From: Lepiota brunneoincarnata
Taxonomy: Eukaryota > Basidiomycota > Agaricomycetes > Agaricales > Agaricaceae
Assembly (NCBI GenBank): GCA_023014365.1
Contig: JAEBUN010000006.1
Location: 1,550,001 to 1,614,000 of the forward strand
Direction of reading: 5' to 3'
DNA: 64,000 nucleotides
A program made the position numbers and the translations under genes. The notes beneath the pieces were generated by a model. The model searched no databases, had not been told where the DNA came from, and was given only the letters and a program-made list of their open reading frames with translations. Of the stretch, positions 8,640 to 19,669 are shown one piece after another. Every line of letters begins with the position of its first letter. The first letter of the stretch is position 1.

Positions 8640-9623
8640 AGAGACACAAGTGGCAGATGGGGAAAGATGTTTAATGAGTAAACAAGGATTGGAGGGTGGA
8701 ATGAGTGTCGAAAAATAAATTAAGAAAGTGTGGGTTAGAACCGTTGGATATCCTGGAGAACTAAGACACTGTACAAAGATAGTGGCCTTATATATAGTGA
8801 GTTAAAGTAACAATAGGCAAAAGTCCTGTGCATTGGGTGAGGCAATTCTGTACATAAAACTTAGTCATTAGTCGGGAATGTGGTGTCTGAGTTCCGTCTG
8901 ATATGCATATGCCCAGCCAAGTACACTAGCTTTTACTCATATATCTATCTATGAGCCGTAATGAAAAAAAACCATTATGTGTGCAATAGCAGTATGATGA
9001 CATACTTACACTGGTAGCATGAGACATGGAAAGATATAAATGAGCTCAGGTTCATGCAAGTGACAATAAGATGCTGATGTATCCCTTCCTATCCATTGAA
9101 TAAATAATTCCTGACCCTGGGACAGATGCCACTTATCTAGTATCTACCTGTTGAGTAGACGTATTTCAGCTATGATCCGGCACAGCATGTTGTTGTAGTT
9201 TACCGAACTACTTATCTGTATGTTGTAAAATTATCATAATATCTGTCAGAGTAGCTGCAGAATCTTTAGAACTTAAATGTTTCAGCTATATTTCACTACC
9301 GCTCATCTCAAGTCAGTGGAGTATCTTTACCTACATAGCTGTGCAGCCCATGCTCCTTGCCCTCTTGGCTTGGCATGGTCGACCTTTGGGCAATTGTTGC
9401 TTGACCTCTCATGTCAAAGTTTTTTTCTGGCATAAATATAAAACCTGTATGTGCCTTCACCCTTTCTTCATCACCCAACCCCAACTGTTCTCTCCCCATC
9501 ATTTTCCTAATGACATTCATGCTCATTAAATAATACACCCATCCCTCCCCTTACCCTCCTCACCCTCCTCTACAATCCCCTGCCTGCCATCTGTATATCT
9601 AATATCCAGGATGGTGAACACAA
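8640..9623. other. Divergent intergenic region, no gene seen
   Basis: About 980 AT-rich bases between two divergent genes, presumably holding both promoters. C/T-rich stretches near 9535-9590 precede the plus-strand start, a common fungal promoter feature. No ORF with recognisable content, tRNA or repeat was found. Confidence 0.5.
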
Positions 9624-11215
9624 ATGGCATCAACAGCTGGGGAGAAACAGCTTGTGGGTAATATGTTATTAATTACTGGTAATATAACTAATTGTTGCAA
9701 TAACAGATCCACCCGATGATAAACTTTGTGACTATTTACTTGGATTGGCTAAGCTTTCACTCACTGTTCTGGAGAAGCTTGTAAAGTTGAGACTTGACCT
9801 CCAACTTGACATTGGGTGCACTCTGAGCCTGTATAGAGTTATCCATGACTAACTTCATCATTCTCTTCAATGGTGGCAGGCGTACAACCTTCTTTGAACT
9901 CCAAAAGCGATTGGGAACACCAAGTATTCACAGGCCTGGCATCTCACCTGAAGAAATCAAGATTGCAGTCACGGCAGAGATTAAGGATGATGCACATCAA
10001 TGGCGGGGGCCTCTAGCTGTTAAGGAGATCCTACGGAGCAAGCTGGTTCTGATTGGATGGTAAGCACTCACAATATTTATTATGCAATAATCAATTGAAG
10101 GATATCTTGCCAGAAACAAGATACGTTCATTGATGAAGGAGCAGGCACCTGAAGGCTTTCATCACTGATATCCAGGAAGGACAAAGAAGATCATACGAAG
10201 TCCCCTAACTTCCATCGGCCCATTCAGAGAGGTATGTGCTGATGGTCATGAGAAACTCAACAGTCAAGCACTCTGCATGGGCGGTCTCTCTATACTAATC
10301 TACGGATACAAGGACAAGTGGTCAGGTACAATTCTCAAGATCTCCGCAGTGCCTGATTCACGCCATGCTGCTGCCATTGGACATATTTACCTTGATCTGA
10401 TCGATCACTGGGAGGGTGAGTCCGTTGTTATGCAATGAATTTGGAAAACTATGCAATTGACACCAGCACATAGGCATCCCAATTCAGCTCACAACGGATA
10501 AGGGTTCCGAAATTGGCTGGCAAACTACATTACAGTCAATTTTAAGGTGAGCTACCAGGTCAGCAGTTGTATTATCTTTCGGCATGCTTATCCTGTTATG
10601 AGGGAATTCTATGCCCAAAACGTTGACATGGATGTCTTTCCGCCATCCATTGCACTTAAGAGCACCCAGAATACTGTCATCGAGAGCTGCTGGAAATGGC
10701 TACACGAAAAATTTGGGTTCAACCTCAAGGATATCATTTTGACTGGGAGAGTTGAGCTCCGATTCCATCCACATATTCAGGAACATCAGTCCGTTGTCAC
10801 CCACACCAGGTCACTCTAGGAAGCTAATCTATTGTTCAGTGATTTGTTTTATTGGATATTCGTGCCCTTGATCCAGGAACAGCTTGATGTCTTTGTGACT
10901 TGGTGGAACTCACACAAAATTCGCAAACAAGACACCAAGTTGATGCCATCGGGTCACATCCCGATTGATGCGCTCCGTCATCCTGCCTTATACAAAGGCC
11001 ATTCATGCTTGGTTAAGGTTCCAGCAGAGACACAAGCTGAGTTGCGTAATACCCTATCTGATGCAGTTGGTCCATGAGAGGAACACCTTTCATGGTACAG
11101 TCGCAATTTCGACATGGAAGCTTCAAGGGTATACAAGGCACTTGGATCCCCTCCTCTCTCACTTCACTCTGCATGGGAAGTATTCACTGATATTGCCACC
11201 GTGATAGGCTTTTAG
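9624..11215 (+). pseudogene. DDE integrase-core gene of the Agaricomycete type, three in-frame TGA codons
   Basis: Read through GT-AG introns (about 9658-9706, 9831-9879, 10060-10113, 10415-10473, 10545-10600 and one near 10790-10820), the protein follows the mushroom-specific retroviral-type integrase-core family. It opens MASTAGEKQLVDPPDDKL. Family landmarks are ADGHEKL (first Asp), IYGYKDKWSG, TTDKGSEIGW (second Asp), NTVIESCWKWL (Glu, about 42 residues later), FYWIFVPLIQEQLD and SGHIPIDALRHP. The family function is unknown; DNA-strand transfer like integrases is inferred from the D-D-E layout. In-frame TGA codons occur at the 10058-59/10114 junction, at 10166-10168 and at 11075-11077. Each stands where an Arg is expected, so each is explained by CGA to TGA at a CpG. 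The gene looks recently inactivated while the rest stays well conserved. Confidence 0.7.
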
Positions 11216-11893
11216 GGGTACTTCAATACATGAAATACCCTAGTTTCGTCAATAGCTTTCGATTTACAATAGGCTTTGAATAATATTTAATCCAATGTGC
11301 TCTGAATGGTACTTAGTACAGCCCTCGGAGACTCGTTCTCCAGTCAACACCTCTTGTCTTGTTTCCCCTTCCAATCTTCTGTCGAGGTGATAATTCCTGG
11401 TGCCTGCGCTAAGCGTGGGAGTGAAGTGCTCGTGCGTGAAAATGAACCTCGGACTAACGGCGCACCGTACTCCAAGGATTCCAATCCCCTTACATCTGCA
11501 TAATGGCTCGCGGATATTCACCCAATCACGTCAGGTGGACCACTGACCCTTGGATGAAAGGGAACATCGTTACTTTAAAGGAGCAGTGCAGGGACGGGCG
11601 CTACAGAAGGCCATTGAAGCCACTGACAGCCAATACATGACGTTATCTCCGGAAGGAATGCCTTTTGAATTCACCCCTCCTCCAGCCTCCCCCTCGACGC
11701 CCAACGTTGCCCAATTCATTCCTGGTTATCCACCGCCGCCGACTAGACAGCCTCAGGAAAACGAAGTCGCCGAGTTCTTGACATCATTACATTTCCTCCA
11801 CAATAGATATTGTGACGGGGGTATTCCCGCCACGTAGGAATTTGATAAAATGCTCGTGCTAGGCAACTAGAATCCATCCCGCAGCCCACCGCA
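11216..11893. other. Intergenic region with one unassigned ORF
   Basis: Between the integrase-like gene and the P450 remnant. An open frame at 11550-11837 (plus) encodes a Pro-rich stretch near TPPPASPSTP and no known domain. It lacks an ATG at its start and may be an exon of an unrecognised gene or chance. C/T-rich sequence near 11690 is the only other feature. Confidence 0.35.
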
Positions 11894-13619
11894 ATGATGG
11901 TACTCGGTCTTCAAGGCATTCTGTTCATTGGCGTTTGGCTTGCAGTTCACTTCATACACCGCTCTCGTCGTCGAAAGTCACCCCTCCCACATCCTCCCGG
12001 ACCTCGGTCACTGCCATTGATTGGAAATGCCCTTTCTATTCCAATGACAAATGGACATATCGTATATAAGGAAATGGGACAACAACTTGGTAGGGAGAAT
12101 GCCCTGATAAATTGTGTATAATGAAGGCTAATCAACTCGATTGTAGGATCGAAAATGATCTACCTTGAAGCTTTCGGTATGTCGATTGTGGTTATCAACG
12201 ATGCCCACATGGCGAGAGACCTTTTGGACAAACATTCTGCCTTGTACTCCAGTCGGTGAGTGCAGTTAATGCAACAAGGATGCAAGGACAGCCAGTAACT
12301 ACGGTATTCAAGTCCTCACTTGTGCATGTTCGTGGACGTGTACGTTCCTTTCTTTCCATTCCATTGCGCTCTGCTCATGTCTGATTGTTGCAGGGTGGGG
12401 ATTAAGCATTTTATGGGGGCAATGCCTTACGGTGACGAATGGAAGAACCATCGCCGACTATTCTCACAATACTTCTCCCCGAAAACATTGCGAAGGGATC
12501 AGGAGAAAGCGTGAGAGTTCATACGGAAGGTGCTCCTGCCAAATCTTTACCAGTCTCCTCAGGACTTTTTTGACCATGTACGGAGGTACGGAGCTTCACC
12601 AAAGCTCATCCTCTATGAATACTCAATGGATCTTCTTAAGTACTGTTGGGGGCTTTCTCATAGCCTCAACTTACGGATTCGGCATTCATCAACAGAATCA
12701 TCCGGTGGTACAGCTCGCAACCGAAGCTTTCACAGCTGCGTCAACGGCTTGTACTCCTGGAAAGTTCCTTGTCGATATCATGCCTGCGTTGAAGCACGTC
12801 CCAGAATGGATGCCAGGAGCCGGCTTTAAGAGGATGGCACGCAAATGGAGAGCTCCGTTGACTCGGATAATGGAGGAGCCGTATCAAGAAACACTGAAGC
12901 ACATGGTAGGGCTTTCTCCTGTGCAATCACCAGCTCCATTTACTAATTCGTGAGACAGAACAATGATGTTGCTCCGGTCTCTTTCATCTCCGAGAGTTTA
13001 GAACGACACAAGGACAGACCAGACTTTGAACTCCAGGCGCAGCATATCAAACAGACAGCAACACAGGCTTATGGCGGTAAACAATCCATCAGCCTGAATT
13101 CGCGATTAGGATACTCATCCTAAATTAATAATAGCTGGGTCCAAGTCATCGGTTGCCTCAGCACAAGTAGCGTGGTATTTCCCCCATCTTCTCTTTGTCA
13201 TTGGTGTTCTTTTCTCGAAGTGGCGAGGAATTTAACCTCTCAACCTCATGGTGCCATGTGGCGAATGATTGGCGGCTCAAGATATGGCCCCGTGCTGCCT
13301 CGTGGGATTCTGTCTCAAGGATTGGGACCCACATCATGGAACTGGAGGTGTTCTGCAGGCAACGGTTCCTTTTGTTCCCTTTTGTTCCCTCCAGGTACAC
13401 GAATATCCACTTTAGCCCCAATCTGATGCCCTCCACCAGAGCCCTGTTGACCTTATAGGGCCGCCAGAAATGGTTACAACTCTGCACTAAACTGCACCAA
13501 CATCCTGGCCTGCATGATGCATCAAGTGCAGCAGGTGTTGTACACCTTGAGCGAAGCGACACCTAGAATGACTTTTGAGTGACCCAATGAAGAGAACTAG
13601 ACTCTTCAGCACGTGAAAA

Positions 13620-13685
13620 AGCGCCGAAACGAAACTGAAATGAAACCGAAACACAAACGAAACACGATCGAAACAGCGCTAACAC
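13620..13685. repeat. GAAAC-rich short repeat array
   Basis: Irregular repeats of GAAAC/GAAACC units (for example CCGAAACGAAACTGAAATG). They lie inside the insert that splits the P450 pseudogene; isolated CCGAAA copies recur near 13895. Confidence 0.7.
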
Positions 13686-13758
13686 AAACAAACAAAGGGG
13701 CGAGTGTGGTTGGCAAAACAACCACTGGGCTTTGAAAACCGGGAAAGATGAGATAATT

Positions 13759-13782
13759 GAGAGAGAGAGAGAGAGAGAGAGA
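13759..13782. repeat. (GA)12 microsatellite
   Basis: A perfect GA dinucleotide tract, followed by an imperfect GA-rich tail to about 13798. Confidence 0.95.
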
Positions 13783-14503
13783 AAGAGATCGAGAGGGAGT
13801 TTCTGGGTCGTAAATTGACTGCCAAGCTCATAAGCGAGCTCGGAACTTTATATACAAGCAAAATATTGTACTGACTATGTTTTCTGTACCGAAACAGACC
13901 GAAAAATTTAGATATAATTATGCTAGGACAAATATGGGGATAGTGAAGGTGAAACAGGGGAAGAATGAGAAGTTTTCATGACTACGAGAACAGATATAAG
14001 GGAAGCTGAAGGGAACTAGTGAACGGGGTGGTGTGCGAAGCTCAGAAAGATCTAAATAAGGGAGAAAAACTTATGCTAAAGTTCAGCCTCAGGGAAAGGA
14101 ATAGAAATATAGTGAAAATTTATTTGTTAAGGAGTGTAAGAGGTTTCGGGCCAAATGGATATGTCGCAAAATGCCATAAGCTCTGCATTTATCGGCCCTC
14201 CTGAACCCGGTATAAGTATAAGCATACAAGAGACTTGGCCACCACACCACGAGAAAAATAACGCTATCACCACCACTCTCTCTTCTCTTCTCAGCGTTGT
14301 CCCTAGCATCTGGCAAAGTCTACCAGCATCGACCATCTCTATACTGGCAGTCACTGGCAACGCACCAAGTAGCAACTTAGCGTAACGCAAACAAAAAGGT
14401 TATCGAACTTTCCTAATCGCTTCTCACCTTATTTGGACTAATTATACGGTCAATTAACAACAGTTGAACAACAACGGGTTTGAGTGAATAGACACGTGTA
14501 TTT

Positions 14504-14887
14504 TTGGGGATGGCAAAAAAAAAAGAGGGGAATCAGAGGGAAACGCCATCATCGAAGGGGCAGGTAGTGGTTCCGCGGGGGGTGAAGGGAAAGTCCCCAT
14601 CGAATGCGCGGGGAAGGCCTTCATCGAGTAAGCAGGGAACGGCTCCATCGAGCACACAGGCACAGGGGACGCGTAAGGTGGATGCGGCATTGGATGCCCT
14701 TGACACCAAGAGCCAAATTATCCCAACATTACTCCAAAAGCAAATACCAGTTCATAAGCTGTGCTCTGAGTTGGAGGGGCTAATGTGCAACGGTGAAGAT
14801 ATACTGGGGGACATCAAAAAATTAATTTCTCCAGAGTTGGCTACCCGTATGCACAATTCTGGACGTCTTCATATAAAACGTCGTTAG
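14504..14887 (+). CDS. Small hypothetical protein, basic N-terminus, helical C-terminus
   Basis: 127 codons. Residues 1-55 are Lys/Ser/Pro/Gly-rich and disordered-looking (opens MGMAKKKEGNQRE). Residues 60-127 look helical (LDTKSQIIPTLLQKQIPVHK onward). No domain is recognised. It lies inside the insert in the P450 pseudogene and could belong to that element. The promoter side (14200-14500) holds no clear signal. It may be chance, but the two-part composition is protein-like. Confidence 0.35.
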   Translation: MGMAKKKEGNQRETPSSKGQVVVPRGVKGKSPSNARGRPSSSKQGTAPSSTQAQGTRKVDAALDALDTKSQIIPTLLQKQIPVHKLCSELEGLMCNGEDILGDIKKLISPELATRMHNSGRLHIKRR

Positions 14888-15745
14888 TTTTCTCCAACTT
14901 CTTGTATGTTTTGTCTCAGCTATCAGAAGTCATTTGGTTTACATTCCCTCATCATCCCACATAGTCTCAAGTCCATGCGTTGAGCAGTTTTATTTAATTG
15001 CTCATTTTCAGTCTGTTTTCACTATACTAACTAAAGGATCTGGGTAGAAGCCTCAACAACAGATGGATGTTGTAGAGGTGGCCTAGACTTTCATTCTTGC
15101 AATACTGAAATACCCTGATGTTCAATGGAAGGCTCAGCAAGAGATAGATGCAGTTGCTGGGAATAATCGATTGCCTGACTTCGCCGACCAACAGAAGTTA
15201 CCGTATCTCTCCGCCATCATCAAAGAGGTTCTGAGGTGAGATATTTCGCTCCTTCGCCCGAGACCAGCAAGTCTCAGTATTCCCTAAGATGGAATCCCGC
15301 CCTATCGCTTGGTGAGTAAATTAGATCCAGATACAGAGTCCCAAGCACGACACGAGGTATATTTGCAGGTATTCCGCATCTGACAATAGATGAAGATAAT
15401 TATGAGGGATATTATATTCCAAAAGGAAGCATGGTCATCGCGAATGCATAGTAAGCGACCATGCTCATGGGCTACCTACCTCCCACTCATTCTATGCCAA
15501 CCAGTACTATGCTTCACGACGAACAATTTTTTCCCGAACCCCAAGGAATTCAAGCCTGAAAGGTTTTTCAAGAACGGCAAGATATGCATTGACGCAATAC
15601 CTGACCCGGAGGTGGTCACAACCTTCGGCTTCGGAAGGAGATGAGTTTCGCAATATTCTTACCTCGTATCAGAACTTATATATATACTCTCTTCATTTAG
15701 AATCTGCCCAGGGGCTCACATAGGATTGTCGGTGAGCTTCAGGGG

Positions 15746-16128
15746 TTTGTTGGCTAGAGCATTTAATACTTGAACATCTCTGTATATAAAACCTGTATGA
15801 TTTGACGGTAATCAACCATATCGACAATTGAACGATACACCACAATTTGTTTTGGCTACGTGAATTCGGACGGAGGCGCGGTTGATACCCGTGTTTGTCC
15901 TAGTTTCATCCAAGGGGGTTTCTCCGCCGAATACTCGGTTCGGATCCATCTTAGGTACTGTATACGAACCTCGGCCCGGCGATGACACGCTCGGTTGGAC
16001 ATAGTGCTTAAGCCTTTGGTAGAGAAACAAAAAACCCGGATGCGTGTATCTAAGAACACTAGTAAAACAACACGAAAATAACCAAAAAAACTCGAGCAGC
16101 CCCTCGAGCCATGTACGCCCAAACCATA
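15746..16128. other. Intergenic, nothing recognised
   Basis: Sequence between the truncated P450 remnant and the 3' end of the armadillo-repeat gene. No gene, repeat or RNA seen. Confidence 0.5.
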
Positions 16129-19111
16129 TCAGCCGGAGTACATATCCCCCCGTTCGAGCCAATCAAGTGCAGCTCGTGAGTTATGCACAACCTCCTTATC
16201 GTCTTCCACCACCGTACCATGGTGAGCTGTGGGTGGCTGTAGAAGGCCCAGGGCGTGGTGCGAGTGGTGGTGGTGGAGTCCTCCTTGAGTGGGCCAGTGC
16301 CCGGACCCCAAGCTGATATAGCTTGCTCCAGCTCCACCTGATCCCCAATGCCGCCCACCAGGACTTGTTCCTCGCCCTCCGGATCCGGGGGCCATTCCTG
16401 TTGCTCCACTTGTCCCTGAGCCACCGGCACCAATAGGTGAAGATACACCTGGCGATATCCCAGAACCGGACCATTCACAGAGGTGGCGGAGTGTTGAGAC
16501 GATCCCACTGTCAATGATCGCTCTTCTTGCTCTGGGATTTCTGCGTGCAAGTTGGTATATGCATGATGTAGCAGGCTTCTTTATCTCTGCCTTGCCATCT
16601 GCGAGACATGTCCGTAGGTTGCTAAGGAGATTCGGATAGGACACGATCTCGTTCTGGTGCTGCTCGCTGCCATTGATCATATTTGCAAGCAAGAATGTTG
16701 CCTATCCAGTGATCGACCAATCAGTCAACGTTAGGGACCGGACTATTACAGCTCGTCACTGACCTGCAGCACAACATCTGACGACGATGAAGCCAATGCG
16801 TTTGTGATATGACCGAGGAGAGCCTCCGAAGGAACATTCTTGAAAATCATATCAATTCCTTCGGCGGTTTCTGCCAGGTTCCGTAAGACATTGAACGCCT
16901 GTTCCTGCGTGTCGGTGGGGGCCCCCTGGAGAAATCTATGCCTAGATGAGACAACTCACGCGCTAACGAGATATTTTCATACTCAACAATCCGATCCCAT
17001 CCAAGTTGATGCATGACACTTCGTTTGGTCTCCGTCGTCGATTTTCGCAACAGATTCTTGACAACCCATAATGCATTCAGCTTAAACGCGGGATCGTCAG
17101 TCTGTAAAAGCTCTATAAGTCGATCCATTAGGCCTTGCTCAAGGTATATCTATAGAACTGTCAACGAGGAGTCCTATCGCAATTGATCGGGTACTGACAG
17201 GTCGCAGAGGAGAAAAGTCAACGACGATATTGCAAACGGCAGATAAGGCAGCATTCGTTACATTTGCGTCCTCTTCACGCTTTTTGAAAATAGAGAATAT
17301 GGTCATCCCCAAACCGCTGTCAACGATATTCGTCCTAAGAACGGTGACAGCCCGGCTCAGAGCCCGGACGCATTGACAAGCAGCATAGCGCACACCGGTG
17401 TGTTGGTGAAAGAGGCAGGAATGAATCGTTGGGATAAAATGTAGTTCGTCCGTGATGGTCCGTCGGACTTCGTTGTCGAACAGGGACATGGCTGCGATGG
17501 CGCTGAATGCGGCCTATTGTTCAAGGTCAGGAGGGCATGCTAGGGTTTGCTAAGCTGTTACGCTCACCTCACGTAGAAGTGAGACACTCTCCGCTTCATC
17601 CTCTCCCCATTCCACCTTGCTCTCTTCTGGTGTAATCTCCAGAACCAGGGATCACGAGCTTCTCTAGACAACCTCGATCGTACGCAGCCCAACAAAGGAC
17701 GGGGTCGTCACTGATCATATAATCTGATATGAAGTCATTAGGGGGAGGCAATATAGGATGATTATTGTTTAGAAAACATACAGAGAATGAAGCAAGCTTT
17801 TGTCCGGCGAGACGGCGTTTCCTGCGGCAGGGAGTGACAAGAACGCTATTCACGAAATTGATGACTGCTCGCACACATGATTCGTCGATCGGATAAGCAC
17901 TATTTGGTGTACTTCCTCTCATAATATGAGCCGCACTTTAAGTGAATCAGAGGACAATCTCCGTGAACTGAGGGAAAAACTTACCATAAGGCTGCTGCCA
18001 GCTGAGTGTCGATATACCTTGATTTGATGTGAGGAATGATAGTAGATAGAACAGAAGCATCTATCAACGGTGCATTGAGTGAAGGATATAACAAAGCGAA
18101 ACAATCCAGGACACACGATCTCGATCAGGTCTTGCCAGCACAGTTGCGACAGGCCGGATTGTCCTTGGACAAGGAAGCTAGGGCAAGAAGCGCAGCTTCT
18201 TGTACCTATAGATTCGAAATTAGCAATGAGAAGCGACGAAACCAAGAAGCCCACCTTACTATCGCGAGCACCAAGGAGAGCAGTCAAGTGTCGGGCGAGC
18301 CATCCCCCTTGTCGGGAAGGCGCATTTACATTGACTACTGAAGTCTTTTCCCAACCCCGCCTAGATAGCTTCGATTCTTTCAGTCTATCTTCATGCGGGA
18401 GCCATTCAGACATGGCCTTGCGATGTTCTGGTGTCCGTACAGCAAGGGCGATGATTTGAGCAATGGAGGTATTGACTTGCGAGGAAGGGGTCTGTAAGGA
18501 GCGGAAGGTAGATATCTAAAGACTCGACCTTTGGTGGTGACAATATGAAAAAGAGAGCTTCTGTTGACGAACAGAGATGATCAAACGCACTTGGAAAAGG
18601 TAACCCAGACCATCCCTCGCTCTATTCCGAATCTTGGACTGAGAAGTCTTCAAACCCCACTGCGACGGCCCCAAGATCTCCGCCATTGCGATCACCAACG
18701 CTCGAAAGCCACGAGTTACAGCAGAACGCAAGGTCGCAGAATCGGTAGGTCGAAGGTACGATATGGCGACAAGGAATACATGGGGCGCTTCGTGGTCGAG
18801 GAGTGTCGAGAGCGCTTCTTCCGACCCAGCGAGGGATGCGATAACGTGGGCGGCTTCGATGCGTATTAGATCGTCTTGTGTTCGGAAGTGTGTGCTATGT
18901 GGGTCACGATAGGTAGAGTGGAGATGCGGTGGATTAAGACATGCAATGAGGCTGTTGACCATTGAGTATGTTTCGGGCTGGGGGGGCAGCGTTTCGCGTA
19001 CGTTTGGATGAGTGTCACATCCTGAGCTAATTGTTTCTTGGCTGAAGGGTTTCCTATGACAGAATTCTTCATTTTCTTGAGGTTAGCCATGCTGATTGGA
19101 AAGACGGTCAT
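16129..19111 (-). CDS. Armadillo-repeat protein, ARMC8/Vid28 (GID5)-like subunit of the GID/CTLH E3 ligase
   Basis: A multi-exon gene of armadillo-type helical repeats. Landmarks: MANLKKMKNSVIGNPSAKKQ at the N-terminus (ATG at 19090 or 19111), RIEAAHVIASLAG near 18860, NEVRRTITDELHFIP and VRYAACQCVRALSRAV near 17450-17360, LNALWVVKNLLRKSTTETKR near 17080, LASSSSDVVLQ near 16780, NGSEQHQNEIVSYP near 16660 and ALDWLERGD at the C-terminus (stop 16129-16131). This order matches ARMC8/Vid28, the scaffold subunit that holds substrate receptors in the GID/CTLH ubiquitin ligase, which degrades gluconeogenic enzymes when sugar returns. A Gly/Ser/His-rich loop (about 16200-16450) interrupts the last repeats. 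N-terminal frames disagree across a G7 run at 18980-18986, a probable indel. Malate synthase follows upstream on the same strand. Confidence 0.75.
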
Positions 19112-19669
19112 GGTGGAGAGGAACAGAGTGCGGGTCCGATGGGCCGTGGGAAATTCGTGCGCGGACATACGCTCTCATCATGCGTTTTGACAGAATAGAA
19201 GTTGGTTGGTACTTTAGGGTCCGTGCTATGGCGGGCCCTATGATTTCTCGTCATAAGGGGGTTGCAACGATGATTGTATTACTCCAGGGTTACTTCGTGT
19301 ATATAAAAACTACACGGGGCAGGGTATATCAGTTCCCCCTCGAACCGACATCGGCCCCATTCACATCATGTCCCCGCAAGTCAACCTCATCCTTAGTGCG
19401 GACTCCCGCAAGTCAGCATCCTTACATGCAACCCAAGCATCAGGCTGAAACAGGACTTTTGCCTACACCTCACAGGTTCATCACACGTTACCCAATCAAT
19501 CGATTTTCAACAACAATGTCGGAATAAAAACAGCTGGACTTCAGACCTAGCGAATTACATCAGACATTCACTAATAGTATACCACAGGACCAAGAGCAAC
19601 GTACAAAAAATAAAAACACAACCGGAACAATCCAGTATAAAATTCCCCAACAGGGTCCAAAAATCCTTT
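19112..19669. other. Intergenic between ARMC8-like gene and malate synthase
   Basis: Contains the ARMC8-like promoter side and the 3' flank of malate synthase. No further gene recognised. Confidence 0.5.

Larger units (their letters stand above)
13145..15065. mobile_element. Foreign insert inside P450 pseudogene 1, unclassified
   Basis: P450 sequence leaves at about 13140 in the helix-I exon and resumes at about 15065 (TFILAILKYPDV). The insert has no recognised transposase or RT. It holds a 134-codon minus-strand frame (13158-13562), a GAAAC-rich stretch, a GA microsatellite and a plus-strand 127-codon frame (14504-14887). Short resemblance between the two junctions (GCCTCAGCACAAG and GCCTCAACAACAG) may reflect a target duplication or chance. 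The class is unknown. Confidence 0.55.
11894..15745 (+). pseudogene. Cytochrome P450 pseudogene 1, interrupted and 3'-truncated
   Basis: The N-terminus has a membrane anchor (about residues 5-20), a basic patch and the Pro hinge HPPGPRSLP. Later exons give MPYGDEWKNHRRLF (12425-12460), FLVDIMPALKHVPEWMPGAG (about 12765-12825), ERHKDRPDFELQAQHIKQ (about 13000), then after an insert the helix-I tail and K-helix (E-x-x-R in KEVLR, about 15230), PERFFKNGK (about 15570), FGFGR and ICPGAHIGLS (15700-15735). Three lesions are seen: an in-frame TGA at 12512-12514 inside the DQEK...EFI region, an insert of about 1.9 kb after the start of the helix-I exon (about 13140-15065), and loss of everything after the heme loop (about 15735), where the reading drops into unrelated sequence. 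It is related to the nine P450s at 24223-53258 and is the only plus-strand copy besides 44697. Confidence 0.88.

Noticed and set aside
13158..13562. 134-codon minus-strand frame inside the insert as a gene
   Set aside because: No recognised family; the opposite strand is equally open, so coding direction cannot be decided.
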